From JANQJA01 sp040880285 (GTDB lineage Bacteria; Pseudomonadota; Gammaproteobacteria; Pseudomonadales; Azotimanducaceae), in assembly GCA_040880285.1 (NCBI GenBank), contig JBBDIT010000073.1, positions 5,276-69,275 on the forward strand: a stretch of 64,000 nt of DNA, read 5' to 3'. The notes beneath the pieces are model-generated. The model was not told the origin of the DNA. It saw only the letters and a list, made by a program, of their open reading frames with translations, and did no database searches. This document shows, in pieces, positions 8,582 to 17,004 of the stretch (positions within the stretch are counted from its first letter, which is position 1; each line of letters starts with the position of its first letter). Both the position numbers and the translations under genes were made by a program.

Positions 8582-9181
8582 CTATTGATTCAGGTCCGCT
8601 ACCAGAGAGGCGCGAACATTGTCTGCAACAATGACGTCATCCACCGGGAAGGCAGTGTGCTCGACTCCCATTGTCAGGGCCTCGCCGCGCCGGGCAGCTG
8701 CAATCTGGTCATCATCAAATTGATACCGCATGAAGTGGACGGCAGAAGTCTTGTCCTCATAGTCCCGTTCCATGTCTTCATCCGCAATGGGATAGACCTT
8801 GCCGGAGTCGCCAAACTGCAACCAGATCACATCTTCTATGCCAACGAGTTCTGTGAGTCGATGCTTGCGCTCTGCAACATCATTATACTGAATCAAAAGC
8901 GAGCACTTCAGATTGTCACCGTCAGGAATTAGCGGATTGTAGGCGTCCAGTTCATCCTGGATGCCAGCCGCTTCAAATACCTTCTCTACCCGTAGCATTT
9001 CTTGTATCTGATAGCGAATCGTAAGCTCATCCTCGAAGATCAGCAGCAAGTGATCACCGATCAAAATCTGGCGATCTTTCTTGTGAGCGATAACCTCACG
9101 CCGGAATGCTTCACGTTTCTCTGTATACTGTTCCAGCGACCATAAATCGTCTCGCGTCAATGTCATCATTCGTACCTCCAA
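8582..9181 (-). CDS. DUF3501 family protein
   Basis: A 199-residue protein that matches DUF3501 throughout: 'LTRDDLWSLEQYTEKREAFRREVIAHKKDR' near the start, 'LLIFEDELTIRYQIQEMLRVEKVFE' near 50-75, and 'LDAYNPLIPDGDNLKCSLLIQY'. There are no membrane segments and no cofactor motif that I recognise. The family is uncharacterised and typically sits beside an Fe-S oxidoreductase with rubrerythrin. Here it is the last gene of such an operon, with 6 bases between it and the Fe-S gene upstream, and GGAGGTACG just before its start. A role in electron transfer to rubrerythrin is inferred from position only. Confidence 0.85.
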   Translation of the reverse strand: MEVRMMTLTRDDLWSLEQYTEKREAFRREVIAHKKDRQILIGDHLLLIFEDELTIRYQIQEMLRVEKVFEAAGIQDELDAYNPLIPDGDNLKCSLLIQYNDVAERKHRLTELVGIEDVIWLQFGDSGKVYPIADEDMERDYEDKTSAVHFMRYQFDDDQIAAARRGEALTMGVEHTAFPVDDVIVADNVRASLVADLNQ

Positions 9182-9187
9182 TTTCGT

Positions 9188-10510
9188 TTAGATCCCGTAG
9201 GCTTTACGCAGCAAGGACATTGGATGGTCAGCTTGTTTCACCTTTTCTGACAAGTGAGCAATCTGCGTTGCCGCCATCGGGCAGTCGCTTGAAAAATGAT
9301 CAGCTTCTTTGTCGTCGACCTGCCTGACAACCGGGCGCGCAATCTTGACCGAGTGATCACGCGTCTCTTTTTTTACCGCGTAGGTTCCGTCGTGCCCGGA
9401 ACAGCGCTCTATCGCGTGTACAGTCGTGTCCGGAACCAGATTGAGTATGTCACGGGTTTTAATACCTACATTCTGTACTCGCAGGTGACAGGCCACCTGG
9501 TATGAGATATCACCCAGACTGGTTTTAAAAACCGTATTCAGTAGCCCTTCCCTGTGCCGCAAAAACAGGTATTCAAACGGATCGTAGAAAGCAGCCTGTA
9601 CCTTCTTGACGTCCGCGTCGTCGGGGTACATCAGTGGTAATTCTTGCTTGTACATCAGTACACAAGAGGGGATCGGCGCGATAAGGTCATAGCCTTCATC
9701 CACCAGCCGGGCCAGGTCAGGGATGTTCTTGCGCTTTAGCGCATCCACACGATCCAGGTCACCCAGCTCAAGTTTTGGCATGCCGCAGCAGACCTCGTTC
9801 GGCACGAGATCAATCTGCACACCATTGTGTTCAAACACTTTGACAAAATCTTCACCCAGATCAGGAGTGCTGACGTTACAGTAACAAGTTGCATAAAGCG
9901 CAACCTTTCCCGTGGTTTCGCCTCCCGGCTTGATAGCCGTGGGGTGATTTTCAAAGCGCTTGCGCAAGGTTTTGGAATAATATTTCGGCACCGGTGCCTG
10001 GTGGTGCACACCAAAGGTTGACTCGAGCACCTTACGGAAAGTCCCGTTGCCGTTAAACGCGTTAACGGTCACATCGACCAATGGAATGCTTGCCAGCTTG
10101 CCAACCATATCGGTATTGGTCAGCGTATTATCACGGAATGATGCGCCACTTTTTTGGTATCGCTGTGCCTTGGCCTGCAACATAAGATGCGGGAAATCCA
10201 CATTCCATTCGTGAGGTGGCACATACGGGCACTTGGTCATATAACAAAGGTCGCACAGGTAACATTCGTCGACTACCTGGTAGTAGTCCGTCTTATCGAC
10301 CCCATCGACTTCCATGGTTTCGGATTCATCGACGAGGTCGAACAAGACCGGAAAGGACTGACATAAGCTGACGCAGCGACGGCAACCGTGACAAATGTCG
10401 AAGACGCGTTCGAGTTCATCGAACAATTTGCCCTCGTCCCAGTAGGCATCTTCCTGCCACTTGATGGGATGCCTGATCGGCGCCTCAAGACTACCTTCTC
10501 TGCTCATCAC
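9188..10510 (-). CDS. HdrB/GlpC-like 4Fe-4S oxidoreductase with CCG domains
   Basis: A 440-residue cytoplasmic Fe-S protein. Two ferredoxin-type clusters are bound by CxxCxxCxxxC motifs in 'CHGCRRCVSLC' (about 40-50) and 'CYLCDLCYMTKCP' (about 83-95). Two CCG-type segments follow, 'CYCNVSTPDLGEDF' with 'NEVCCGMPKLELGD' and 'ACHLRVQNVG' with 'ERCSGHDGTY', the pattern seen in heterodisulfide reductase subunit B, GlpC and GlcF. These bind an additional cluster and handle thiol or quinone-linked electrons. It is the middle gene between rubrerythrin and DUF3501 and would be the electron conduit of that operon. The donor is unknown. Confidence 0.85.
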   Translation of the reverse strand: MMSREGSLEAPIRHPIKWQEDAYWDEGKLFDELERVFDICHGCRRCVSLCQSFPVLFDLVDESETMEVDGVDKTDYYQVVDECYLCDLCYMTKCPYVPPHEWNVDFPHLMLQAKAQRYQKSGASFRDNTLTNTDMVGKLASIPLVDVTVNAFNGNGTFRKVLESTFGVHHQAPVPKYYSKTLRKRFENHPTAIKPGGETTGKVALYATCYCNVSTPDLGEDFVKVFEHNGVQIDLVPNEVCCGMPKLELGDLDRVDALKRKNIPDLARLVDEGYDLIAPIPSCVLMYKQELPLMYPDDADVKKVQAAFYDPFEYLFLRHREGLLNTVFKTSLGDISYQVACHLRVQNVGIKTRDILNLVPDTTVHAIERCSGHDGTYAVKKETRDHSVKIARPVVRQVDDKEADHFSSDCPMAATQIAHLSEKVKQADHPMSLLRKAYGI

Positions 10511-10528
10511 GGATGTCCGGGAAAAATC

Positions 10529-10948
10529 CTAGTTATCCAGGCCATCCAATGCTTTCTGGAAGCGGTTTGCGTGGCTTCGCTCAGCTTTGGCCAACGTTTC
10601 AAACCAATCGGCGATTTCATCAAAGCCTTCATCGCGCGCGGCGGACGCCATACCCGGATACATATCGGTGTACTCATGGGTCTCACCGGCAATCGCTGCT
10701 TTCAGATTGTCGCTGGTGCCGCCGATCGGCAGACCAGTTGCCGGGTCGCCGGACGCTTCAAGGTACTCAAGGTGACCGTGGGCATGGCCCGTTTCACCCT
10801 CGGCAGTCGAACGGAATACCGCTGAAACATCATTATAGCCTTCGACATCTGCTTTAGAGGCGAAATACAGGTAACGCCGGTTCGCCTGAGACTCTCCAGC
10901 GAACGCGTCTTTCAGATTTTGTTCAGTTTTAGAACCTTTCAATGACAT
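10529..10948 (-). CDS. Rubrerythrin family protein
   Basis: A 139-residue non-haem di-iron protein. Helix 'LKDAFAGESQANRRYLYFASKAD' and the repeat 'STAEGETGHAHGHLEYL', then 'LKAAIAGETHEYTDMYPGMA' and 'LAKAERSHANRFQKAL', give the paired E...ExxH ligand sets of rubrerythrins. The C-terminal rubredoxin-like domain of classical rubrerythrin is absent, so electrons must come from another protein, plausibly the Fe-S protein encoded next. The ATG at 10948 is chosen over the upstream frame because AGGAGA lies 8 bases before it. It would reduce hydrogen peroxide. It is the first gene of the rubrerythrin/Fe-S/DUF3501 operon, 18 bases before the Fe-S gene. Confidence 0.88.
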   Translation of the reverse strand: MSLKGSKTEQNLKDAFAGESQANRRYLYFASKADVEGYNDVSAVFRSTAEGETGHAHGHLEYLEASGDPATGLPIGGTSDNLKAAIAGETHEYTDMYPGMASAARDEGFDEIADWFETLAKAERSHANRFQKALDGLDN

Positions 10949-11126
10949 GTGACTTTCTCCTATGGACTGGTAACTCATTGACTAACCTAATCAGCCAAAA
11001 CCTAATGTAACGGATTCACCCTGCATAGATACAATAAATCTTTTAGTTCACATTGATTGAAATCATAAATCGTGAAGATTGGTCTGCAGGTGGTGTCCGA
11101 TGACTGCCCGGAAGCACACGATTGAG

Positions 11127-11350
11127 CTAGAAACCATAATTCAACGTTTCGATGCGAGTTACGACACCATTCTCGAACCGGATCATACGCATGAATTTGC
11201 GTCGACCAAAATTGTAAGTCCATTCTTTCACGGATACGCTTCGGACAACCTGCTGGTAGGGTAAAAGTCGGTGTGGACGCTCTGCGATCACTTTGTCTTC
11301 CAGCCAGGTATGGAGACCTATTATGCTAGCACAGCCCTTAACCGACCCTG
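11127..11350 (-). pseudogene. DUF2845 protein, C-terminal remnant
   Basis: On the minus strand the frame ending at 11127 reads '...VVRSVSVKEWTYNFGRRKF' then 'MRMIRFENGVVTRIETLNYGF'. This matches the C-terminal half of DUF2845 periplasmic proteins. The N-terminal half of that family, a signal peptide and a CG..GD...KCGEP region, is missing: the frame runs back into the 3' end of the aminotransferase gene with no such sequence. A short product could start at a GTG at 11291, which has GGAAG upstream, giving 54 residues. Either a truncated relic or a shortened gene; the relic reading is favoured. Confidence 0.5.
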
Positions 11351-12192
11351 AACTCTTCCTTAAATGATTGGAACAGACGGTCAACTTGTTGCCAGACAAG
11401 GCCACCCTCACCATTGCCAATGACCTTGTCGTCGATCCTGCCTACAGGCCAGATTTCATGTCCGGAACTGGTAATCATCACCTCATCGGCGCTTTTAAGT
11501 TCGGCAAGTGGGATGTCACGCTCTTCAAACGGCAGTCCTGCCGTCCTGACCAGTTCCACCACGAGGTCACGCGTGATGCCATGCAACAAGTGATTGGTTT
11601 TAGGCGGCGTGATCAGCACGCCGTCCCTGACGATAAAAATATTCGAGGCAGTGGCCTCGGTTACCTTGCCATCCCTGATAAGGATCGCATCGTCCGCACC
11701 TTCGGCCAACGCCCGATTTTTCAGCATACCAGCGGCGATCAGACTGACCGTCTTGATATGTCCACGTGACCAACGATAATCGTCCGCCGTTACCATTTTG
11801 AGAGGCTCGACGTGCTCGCGTTCCAGGATTGGCGCTTCATACACCATTACAAGGACCGTGGGCTCGGCGTTCGTGGGATAGGCGTGGTCACGTTTCCCGG
11901 CAACACCACGGGTAACCTGCAGGTAGACATAAGCGGTGGTCTCGCCACTTCGCGCCACGGCTTCTTCGATCAGGGCAACCCATCCTTCATGATCCAGCGG
12001 ATTTTTTAAATTGATCTCACCCAGACTCTTGTCGAGACGATTTAAATGCCGCGGCAGGGTAAACGGTTTGCCAAAATAAACCGGAATGACTTCATAGACG
12101 CCATCGCCAAACATGAAGCCGCGATCCAACACGGATACTTTGGTGTCTTCTGGCGCTTGCCAGACTCCATTCAGGTATGCGATCGATGACAT
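11338..12192 (-). CDS. dat: D-amino-acid aminotransferase (class IV, PLP)
   Basis: A 284-residue fold-type IV aminotransferase. 'VSVLDRGFMFGDGVYEV' (19-35) is the family signature; the PLP-binding lysine is K147 in 'SRGHIKTVSLIAAGMLKNRAL', and a conserved Glu falls in 'GKVTEATASNIFIV'. The sequence is closer to D-alanine aminotransferases than to branched-chain (IlvE) enzymes, judging from 'YLNGVWQAPEDTKVSVLDRG'. It would interconvert D-alanine and 2-oxoglutarate with pyruvate and D-glutamate, supplying wall precursors. Separation from IlvE or aminodeoxychorismate lyase is not certain. The 52-residue small-protein gene lies 82 bases upstream on the same strand. Confidence 0.8.
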   Translation of the reverse strand: MSSIAYLNGVWQAPEDTKVSVLDRGFMFGDGVYEVIPVYFGKPFTLPRHLNRLDKSLGEINLKNPLDHEGWVALIEEAVARSGETTAYVYLQVTRGVAGKRDHAYPTNAEPTVLVMVYEAPILEREHVEPLKMVTADDYRWSRGHIKTVSLIAAGMLKNRALAEGADDAILIRDGKVTEATASNIFIVRDGVLITPPKTNHLLHGITRDLVVELVRTAGLPFEERDIPLAELKSADEVMITSSGHEIWPVGRIDDKVIGNGEGGLVWQQVDRLFQSFKEEFRVG

Positions 12193-12273
12193 GGTCGATC
12201 CTAATCTTCAGCTTGTCAGGAAGGGCCGATTCTATCGTAAAAGGAGGTCCGGTACAGAACCCGGTGTCATCGA

Positions 12274-12432
12274 TTATTTTTTGGCTTGCTTCTTCATGGG
12301 CGACTGCTTCGGCTTGATGCCGGTGACGCCACTATTGATTTGTTCAATCTTGCCGCCGCCTTTCAGGAACGCTTCAACGTCTTCCTCCAGGCGGGCACGG
12401 GGACCATCTTTACTTACAGATTTGTCTTTCAC
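12274..12432 (-). CDS. Small basic protein with FLKGGGKIEQI motif (52 aa)
   Basis: A 52-residue frame starting at a GTG with AGGAG 7 bases upstream. It reads 'MKDKSVSKDGPRARLEEDVE', then 'AFLKGGGKIEQINSGVTGIK', and ends in a lysine-rich tail 'KKQAKK'. The central motif resembles the end of SutA, the small RNA-polymerase-binding protein of Pseudomonas, in which a short helix precedes FLxxGGKVQEI; that resemblance is from memory and covers only about 15 residues. Without it the protein would be called hypothetical. The good ribosome site, codon use like its neighbours and conserved-looking motif argue that it is real. It lies upstream of the aminotransferase gene and is divergent from the acyl-CoA carboxylase gene. 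Confidence 0.6.
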   Translation of the reverse strand: MKDKSVSKDGPRARLEEDVEAFLKGGGKIEQINSGVTGIKPKQSPMKKQAKK

Positions 12433-12680
12433 ATTTCACTCCTGTCATTCGGGTGCTCCAATACAACGTCAGGGGTGAAGGTAAGCCAGGCGGACGTTAT
12501 AGCGGGATAACACAAATATTGCGGCTTATAGGATACTCTAAATCGCTCTTTTATGCGAGTGCCGCGTTTACTCGCATTGGTACTGGCATTGGCGCCTTGC
12601 GCCGGTAATTCGTGTCTGGCTATAGTAGCCAGTCTCTCGCTACACACCGGTTTTGGACCTACCAGCGAAAAGGAACATCG

Positions 12681-15600
12681 ATGTTTAAAAGGCTACTGAT
12701 TGCAAATCGCGGTGAGATCGCCATCAGAATTATGCGAACCGCCGTAAATCTTGGCATTACAACCGTTGCCGTCTATTCAAAAGACGACAAGGATTCCCTG
12801 CACGCCTATCGCGCCGATGAATCGATCCAACTCGATGGCGAGGGTGCCGCGGCCTATCTTGACATTGATGGCGTGATCGACGCGGCGTTACGTGCAAAGT
12901 GCGATGCGATACATCCAGGTTACGGTTTTCTGTCCGAGAACGCCGCCTTTGCCAAGCAGTGTCAGCAGGCAAATATCACCTTTATCGGCCCCTCCCATGA
13001 GGCCCTTGCGCTGTTTGGGGACAAGGGTGCCGCCCGGCAACTTGCAATCGAAACCGACATACCCGTACTCGATGGAACATCGCAAGCAACCACGCTTGAA
13101 GAAGCAAAAACCTTTTTCAAACAACTGGGAAAAGGCAATGCGATGATCATCAAGGCCCTGGCCGGTGGTGGTGGCCGGGGCGTCCGCATCATTACCGATG
13201 CCGCAGATCTCGATGACGCCTTTGAACGCTGTGCTCACGAGGCACAGGCGGCCTTTGGTAACGGTTCTTTATATGTCGAACAGTTCATGCCGAATGCAAG
13301 GCACATCGAAGTGCAGGTACTTGGTGATATGAATGGCAACGTCATTCAGTTGGGGGAACGGGACTGTTCTATCCAGCGTCGACACCAAAAAATTATCGAA
13401 ATCGCGCCGGCTCCAGACCTTGCCGCCGATTTGAAGGCAGAGATCCATGCCGCGGCAGTTGCGCTGTCGACAGCAGCTGGCTATACAGGCGCGGGCACGA
13501 TCGAATTTCTGGTTGATCCGGCACACAACAAGTTTGCATTTATCGAGGCTAACGCAAGACTCCAGGTGGAACACACCATTACCGAACAGATCACCGGTAT
13601 CGATCTGGTGGCAGCGCAATTGCATATTGCTTGCGGGTCCACTATCGATGCGATCATAAAAGAGCCGGTAGTTCCCCGGGGGTATGCGATCCAGCTACGA
13701 ATCAACATGGAAACCATGTTGAAAAACGGGTTTGCGAAACCGAGCGGTGGCACAATCAAAAAATTCAATCCACCGTCAGGACCAGACATTCGCCTGGATA
13801 CCTACGCCTATCCCGGCTACAGCACCAACCCGCGATTCGATTCCCTGTTAGCGAAACTGATCGTACACAGCCGGATTGGCGAGTTCGAGGACGCGATTGC
13901 AAGCGCCTATCGCGCGCTCTGTGAATTCCAGATTGAAGGCGTCTCGACCAACATCAGTTTCCTGCAGAACCTCCTCAGCAATCCGGATGTCAAACAGGCA
14001 AAATTTTATACGCGTTTTGTCGATGATCACATCCAATCGCTGGTCGAAGATTTTCACCACAATAAACACTATCTTGATAGCAGTGACGAAAGTGTCGGCG
14101 CTCGTCAGGCAGGAGCAAAACTGGATACCAATGACCCGCTGGCAGTACTCGCTTACGGTCAATCAAAGCGCGAGACCAGCGCGGCACCGGGGAATCTGGA
14201 CGATTCCTGGGTCCTTTCGCCCATGCAAGGCACGATCATAGAAATCAAAGTTGAAACGGGCCAGGAAGTGCCTGCGGGTACCGCCCTTGTGATCATGGAT
14301 TCCATGAAGATGGAGCATGAAGTCTTTGCTCCTTTTAGTGGAGTGGTGCACGTCCTGAATGTTGCAGTGGGGGATACGATCTACGAGCAACAGCCTCTTT
14401 TGAGTATTGAAGCACAGGATATTTCGGTGACGGCAAGTGAGCTGGAAGAAGAGGTCGATCTCGATGAATTCCGACCAGACCTTGCGGAAGTCGAAAGCAG
14501 GCGCCTGACTACCCTGGATCAAAGCCGTCCCAATGCGGTGGAACGAAGACACGACAAAGGTCAACGCACGGCGCGCGAAAATATAGAGGACCTGTGTGAT
14601 GTCGATTCATTCGTAGAGTATGGCCAGTTGGTCCTGGCGGCCCAACGCCGCCGTCGATCCCTCGACGAACTCATTGAAAAAAGTCCGGCGGACGGCATGA
14701 TTACTGGTGTTGGATCCATCAACGGCGACCTGTTTGACGAGCCTGACAATCGTTGCGTCGTTATGTCCTACGACTACACCGTCTTCGCTGGTACCCAGGG
14801 TGGACAAAACCATCGCAAAACCGACCGCATGATCGGTGTGGCTGAGAAGGGTCTAATGCCAATGGTTTTATTCGCCGAAGGTGGCGGTGGCCGACCCGGT
14901 GATACCGACGGACTGGGCGGCGAGAGCACGACGACGTTTTCCCGATTTGCACAACTGAGCGGACTGGTGCCCATGATCGGGATTACCACCGGCCGGTGCT
15001 TTGCTGGCAATGCGTCGCTGCTCGGGTGTTGCGACGTGATTATCGCAACCGAAAATTCCAACATCGGCATGGGAGGCCCGGCGATGATCGAGGGCGGCGG
15101 CCTTGGCATCTATTCACCGGAAGAGATCGGTCCGATGTCCGTGCAGGTTCCAAACGGTGTAGTCGACATTGCGGTCAGCGATGAACGAGAGGCCGTGCAG
15201 GTGGCGCGGCTCTATCTGTCCTATTTTCAAGGCAAGACACTGCACTGGGAATGTCCAGACCAGCGCCTGATGCGGCGGATTATTCCGGAGAATCGACTCC
15301 GTGCTTATAACGTGCGTTCAATTGTCGATACCCTTGCCGACGTGGATTCGGTGCTGGAACTTCGCAAAGGGTTTGGACCGGGGATCATTACCGCCCTGAT
15401 ACGCGTGGAAGGCATGCCCCTGGGCGTCATCGCCAACAATCCTTCCCATTTGGGTGGCGCTATTGATGCCGATGGTGCGGACAAAGCCGCAAGATTCATG
15501 CAACTGTGCGATGCGTTCGACATTCCCATACTTTACCTGTGCGACACCCCCGGCATTATGGTGGGACCGGAAATTGAAAAGACTGCGCTCGTCCGGCACT

Positions 15601-16019
15601 CAAGCAGAATGTTTATTGTCGGCGCCAATCTTTCTGTACCCTTTTTTACTATTATTCTCCGGAAGGCCTACGGTCTTGGCGCTATTGCAATGGCGGGAGG
15701 ATCTTACAAAACACCATTTTTCACCGTGTCATGGCCAACAGGAGAATTTGGTGGTATGGGCCTCGAGGGAAGCATCAAACTCGGTTATCGTGATGAATTG
15801 GCAGCGATCGAAGACGCGCAAGCGCGCAAGGCCCGCTTCGATGAGATGGTTGCCCAGGCCTATGAACGTGGCAAAGCACTTAACTATGCATCACTTTTCA
15901 GCGTGGATGACGCGATCGATCCTGCAGACTCACGTCGATGGGTTGCAAACATCATGAAGTCAGTGAGAACCACCACCAGGCGAAGCGGTAAAAAGCGGCC
16001 GGCCATTGACGCCTGGTAG
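12681..16019 (+). CDS. Single-chain biotin-dependent acyl-CoA carboxylase (BC-BCCP-CT)
   Basis: A 1112-residue fusion of three enzyme parts. Biotin carboxylase occupies about 1-450, with 'LLIANRGEIAIRI' at the start, the glycine-rich ATP loop 'KALAGGGGRGVRI' near 155-167, and 'EANARLQVEHT'. A biotinyl carrier domain follows, with the modified lysine near 543 in 'MDSMKMEH', a variant of the usual EAMKM. The carboxyltransferase lies at about 615-1112, with glycine-rich oxyanion segments such as 'GGGGRPGD' and 'LVPMIGITTGRCFAGNA'. This architecture matches the single-chain long-chain acyl-CoA carboxylases known from Mycobacterium and Rhodopseudomonas. The acyl-CoA substrate is not determined. 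The ATG at 12681 is chosen because 'AAAAGGAACATCG' gives a ribosome site; an open frame reaches back to a GTG at 12612. Confidence 0.85.
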   Translation: MFKRLLIANRGEIAIRIMRTAVNLGITTVAVYSKDDKDSLHAYRADESIQLDGEGAAAYLDIDGVIDAALRAKCDAIHPGYGFLSENAAFAKQCQQANITFIGPSHEALALFGDKGAARQLAIETDIPVLDGTSQATTLEEAKTFFKQLGKGNAMIIKALAGGGGRGVRIITDAADLDDAFERCAHEAQAAFGNGSLYVEQFMPNARHIEVQVLGDMNGNVIQLGERDCSIQRRHQKIIEIAPAPDLAADLKAEIHAAAVALSTAAGYTGAGTIEFLVDPAHNKFAFIEANARLQVEHTITEQITGIDLVAAQLHIACGSTIDAIIKEPVVPRGYAIQLRINMETMLKNGFAKPSGGTIKKFNPPSGPDIRLDTYAYPGYSTNPRFDSLLAKLIVHSRIGEFEDAIASAYRALCEFQIEGVSTNISFLQNLLSNPDVKQAKFYTRFVDDHIQSLVEDFHHNKHYLDSSDESVGARQAGAKLDTNDPLAVLAYGQSKRETSAAPGNLDDSWVLSPMQGTIIEIKVETGQEVPAGTALVIMDSMKMEHEVFAPFSGVVHVLNVAVGDTIYEQQPLLSIEAQDISVTASELEEEVDLDEFRPDLAEVESRRLTTLDQSRPNAVERRHDKGQRTARENIEDLCDVDSFVEYGQLVLAAQRRRRSLDELIEKSPADGMITGVGSINGDLFDEPDNRCVVMSYDYTVFAGTQGGQNHRKTDRMIGVAEKGLMPMVLFAEGGGGRPGDTDGLGGESTTTFSRFAQLSGLVPMIGITTGRCFAGNASLLGCCDVIIATENSNIGMGGPAMIEGGGLGIYSPEEIGPMSVQVPNGVVDIAVSDEREAVQVARLYLSYFQGKTLHWECPDQRLMRRIIPENRLRAYNVRSIVDTLADVDSVLELRKGFGPGIITALIRVEGMPLGVIANNPSHLGGAIDADGADKAARFMQLCDAFDIPILYLCDTPGIMVGPEIEKTALVRHSSRMFIVGANLSVPFFTIILRKAYGLGAIAMAGGSYKTPFFTVSWPTGEFGGMGLEGSIKLGYRDELAAIEDAQARKARFDEMVAQAYERGKALNYASLFSVDDAIDPADSRRWVANIMKSVRTTTRRSGKKRPAIDAW

Positions 16020-16052
16020 GCACCGCAATACCTGGCGCTGGGCGCCCCCATA

Positions 16053-16910
16053 TCAGGAAATTTTAACCCTGGCGGGGGCAACGCTTACACCTGCAACGTC
16101 CGTGCGATAGCGATAGATTGATCCGGCGCGATCGGAGTCCGAGCCATCTGATCCTGACACGATGTATAGATCCTTGCCATCATTGCCACCAAAGCAGACA
16201 CTGGTACACATGGGTTGCGGGATCTTGACCAGTTCCCGGAACGTACCGCTGGCGTCGTATACGGCGACACCGTGACCACCACCTGCAAGCGCGACCCAGA
16301 CCCGGCCGTCTTCCGACACCACCAGGCCATCAGGTACGCCCTTATCCAGGGTGGCAAAAGTTTGCTTGGCCCCGAGCTTGCCGTCCGAATCAACCTTATA
16401 GCAGTGGACCGTTTGCCTGCGAGAGTCCGAGTGATACAGGATGTTACCGTCCGGGGAGAACCCGAGCCCGTTAGTGAGCATGATGTCTTCCGCTACAATA
16501 CGGCTGCTGCCATCGAGGTCAATCCTGTAGAGGTTGCCTGACCGCGGCGCCCTGCCGTCGTCAAAAACCGGGCTGGCGCCCAGGGAGCCAGCATAGATCC
16601 GTCCGGCTTTATCTGTTGTGATGTCGTTGTAACCGACATTTCCGCTGTCTTCATCCCGGTCCAACAATATCACCGTTTCGCCACCATCGAAGGGTTTATA
16701 GGCAATATTGCGGCCGCTGACCACAAGGCCCTCACGTTCATGGCGACAAATCCCGCCGATACCACGACGATGCTCAAACACCGTTGATACATTACCGTCG
16801 GCCCCAAGACAGAAGACACCACCGTTCAGTACGTCGCTAAAAATCAGGCCACGAGCAGGATCCCACAGTGGTCCTTCAATCAGGCCATAACCCTCGGCTA
16901 GTTTATCCAT
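16053..16910 (-). CDS. SMP-30/gluconolactonase/LRE family protein
   Basis: A 285-residue six-bladed beta-propeller. The metal-binding Glu lies in 'LIEGPLWDPARGLIFSDVLNG' near the N-terminus; an Asn in 'VGYNDITTDKAGRIYAGSLG' and the Asp in 'GVPDGLVVSEDGRVWVALAGG' complete the usual Glu/Asn/Asp site. Members hydrolyse sugar lactones or related esters; the substrate is unknown. It follows the aldehyde dehydrogenase gene on the minus strand, but an intrinsic terminator at 16953-16981 separates them, so it is probably transcribed from its own promoter or by readthrough. It converges with the acyl-CoA carboxylase gene. Confidence 0.82.
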   Translation of the reverse strand: MDKLAEGYGLIEGPLWDPARGLIFSDVLNGGVFCLGADGNVSTVFEHRRGIGGICRHEREGLVVSGRNIAYKPFDGGETVILLDRDEDSGNVGYNDITTDKAGRIYAGSLGASPVFDDGRAPRSGNLYRIDLDGSSRIVAEDIMLTNGLGFSPDGNILYHSDSRRQTVHCYKVDSDGKLGAKQTFATLDKGVPDGLVVSEDGRVWVALAGGGHGVAVYDASGTFRELVKIPQPMCTSVCFGGNDGKDLYIVSGSDGSDSDRAGSIYRYRTDVAGVSVAPARVKIS

Positions 16911-16952
16911 CTAATCCTCACTGGAAACGCTCGTTCGCATCTGCTTTGGCAG

Positions 16953-16981
16953 AAAAAAACGCCCCTTGGCCGGGGCGTTTT
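16953..16981 (-). terminator. Rho-independent terminator after the aldehyde dehydrogenase gene
   Basis: On the minus strand AACGCCCC, a short loop GGCCAA and GGGGCGTT form a GC-rich hairpin followed by a run of T residues. It lies just after the aldehyde dehydrogenase stop (17005) and before the lactonase start. The flanking A run makes it partly symmetric, so it could also act on the other strand. Confidence 0.85.
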
Positions 16982-17004
16982 CAGTACTCTTTTTTACGTC
17001 AACA

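Noticed and set aside
12553..12690. A 45-codon frame with a signal-peptide-like start before the acyl-CoA carboxylase gene.
   Set aside because: The possible lipobox 'LAPC' is poor, the frame overlaps the carboxylase start, and no ribosome site is evident.
16020..16052. Possible terminator GGCGC-TGG-GCGCC between the convergent carboxylase and lactonase genes.
   Set aside because: The stem is only 5 bp and no T run follows it.
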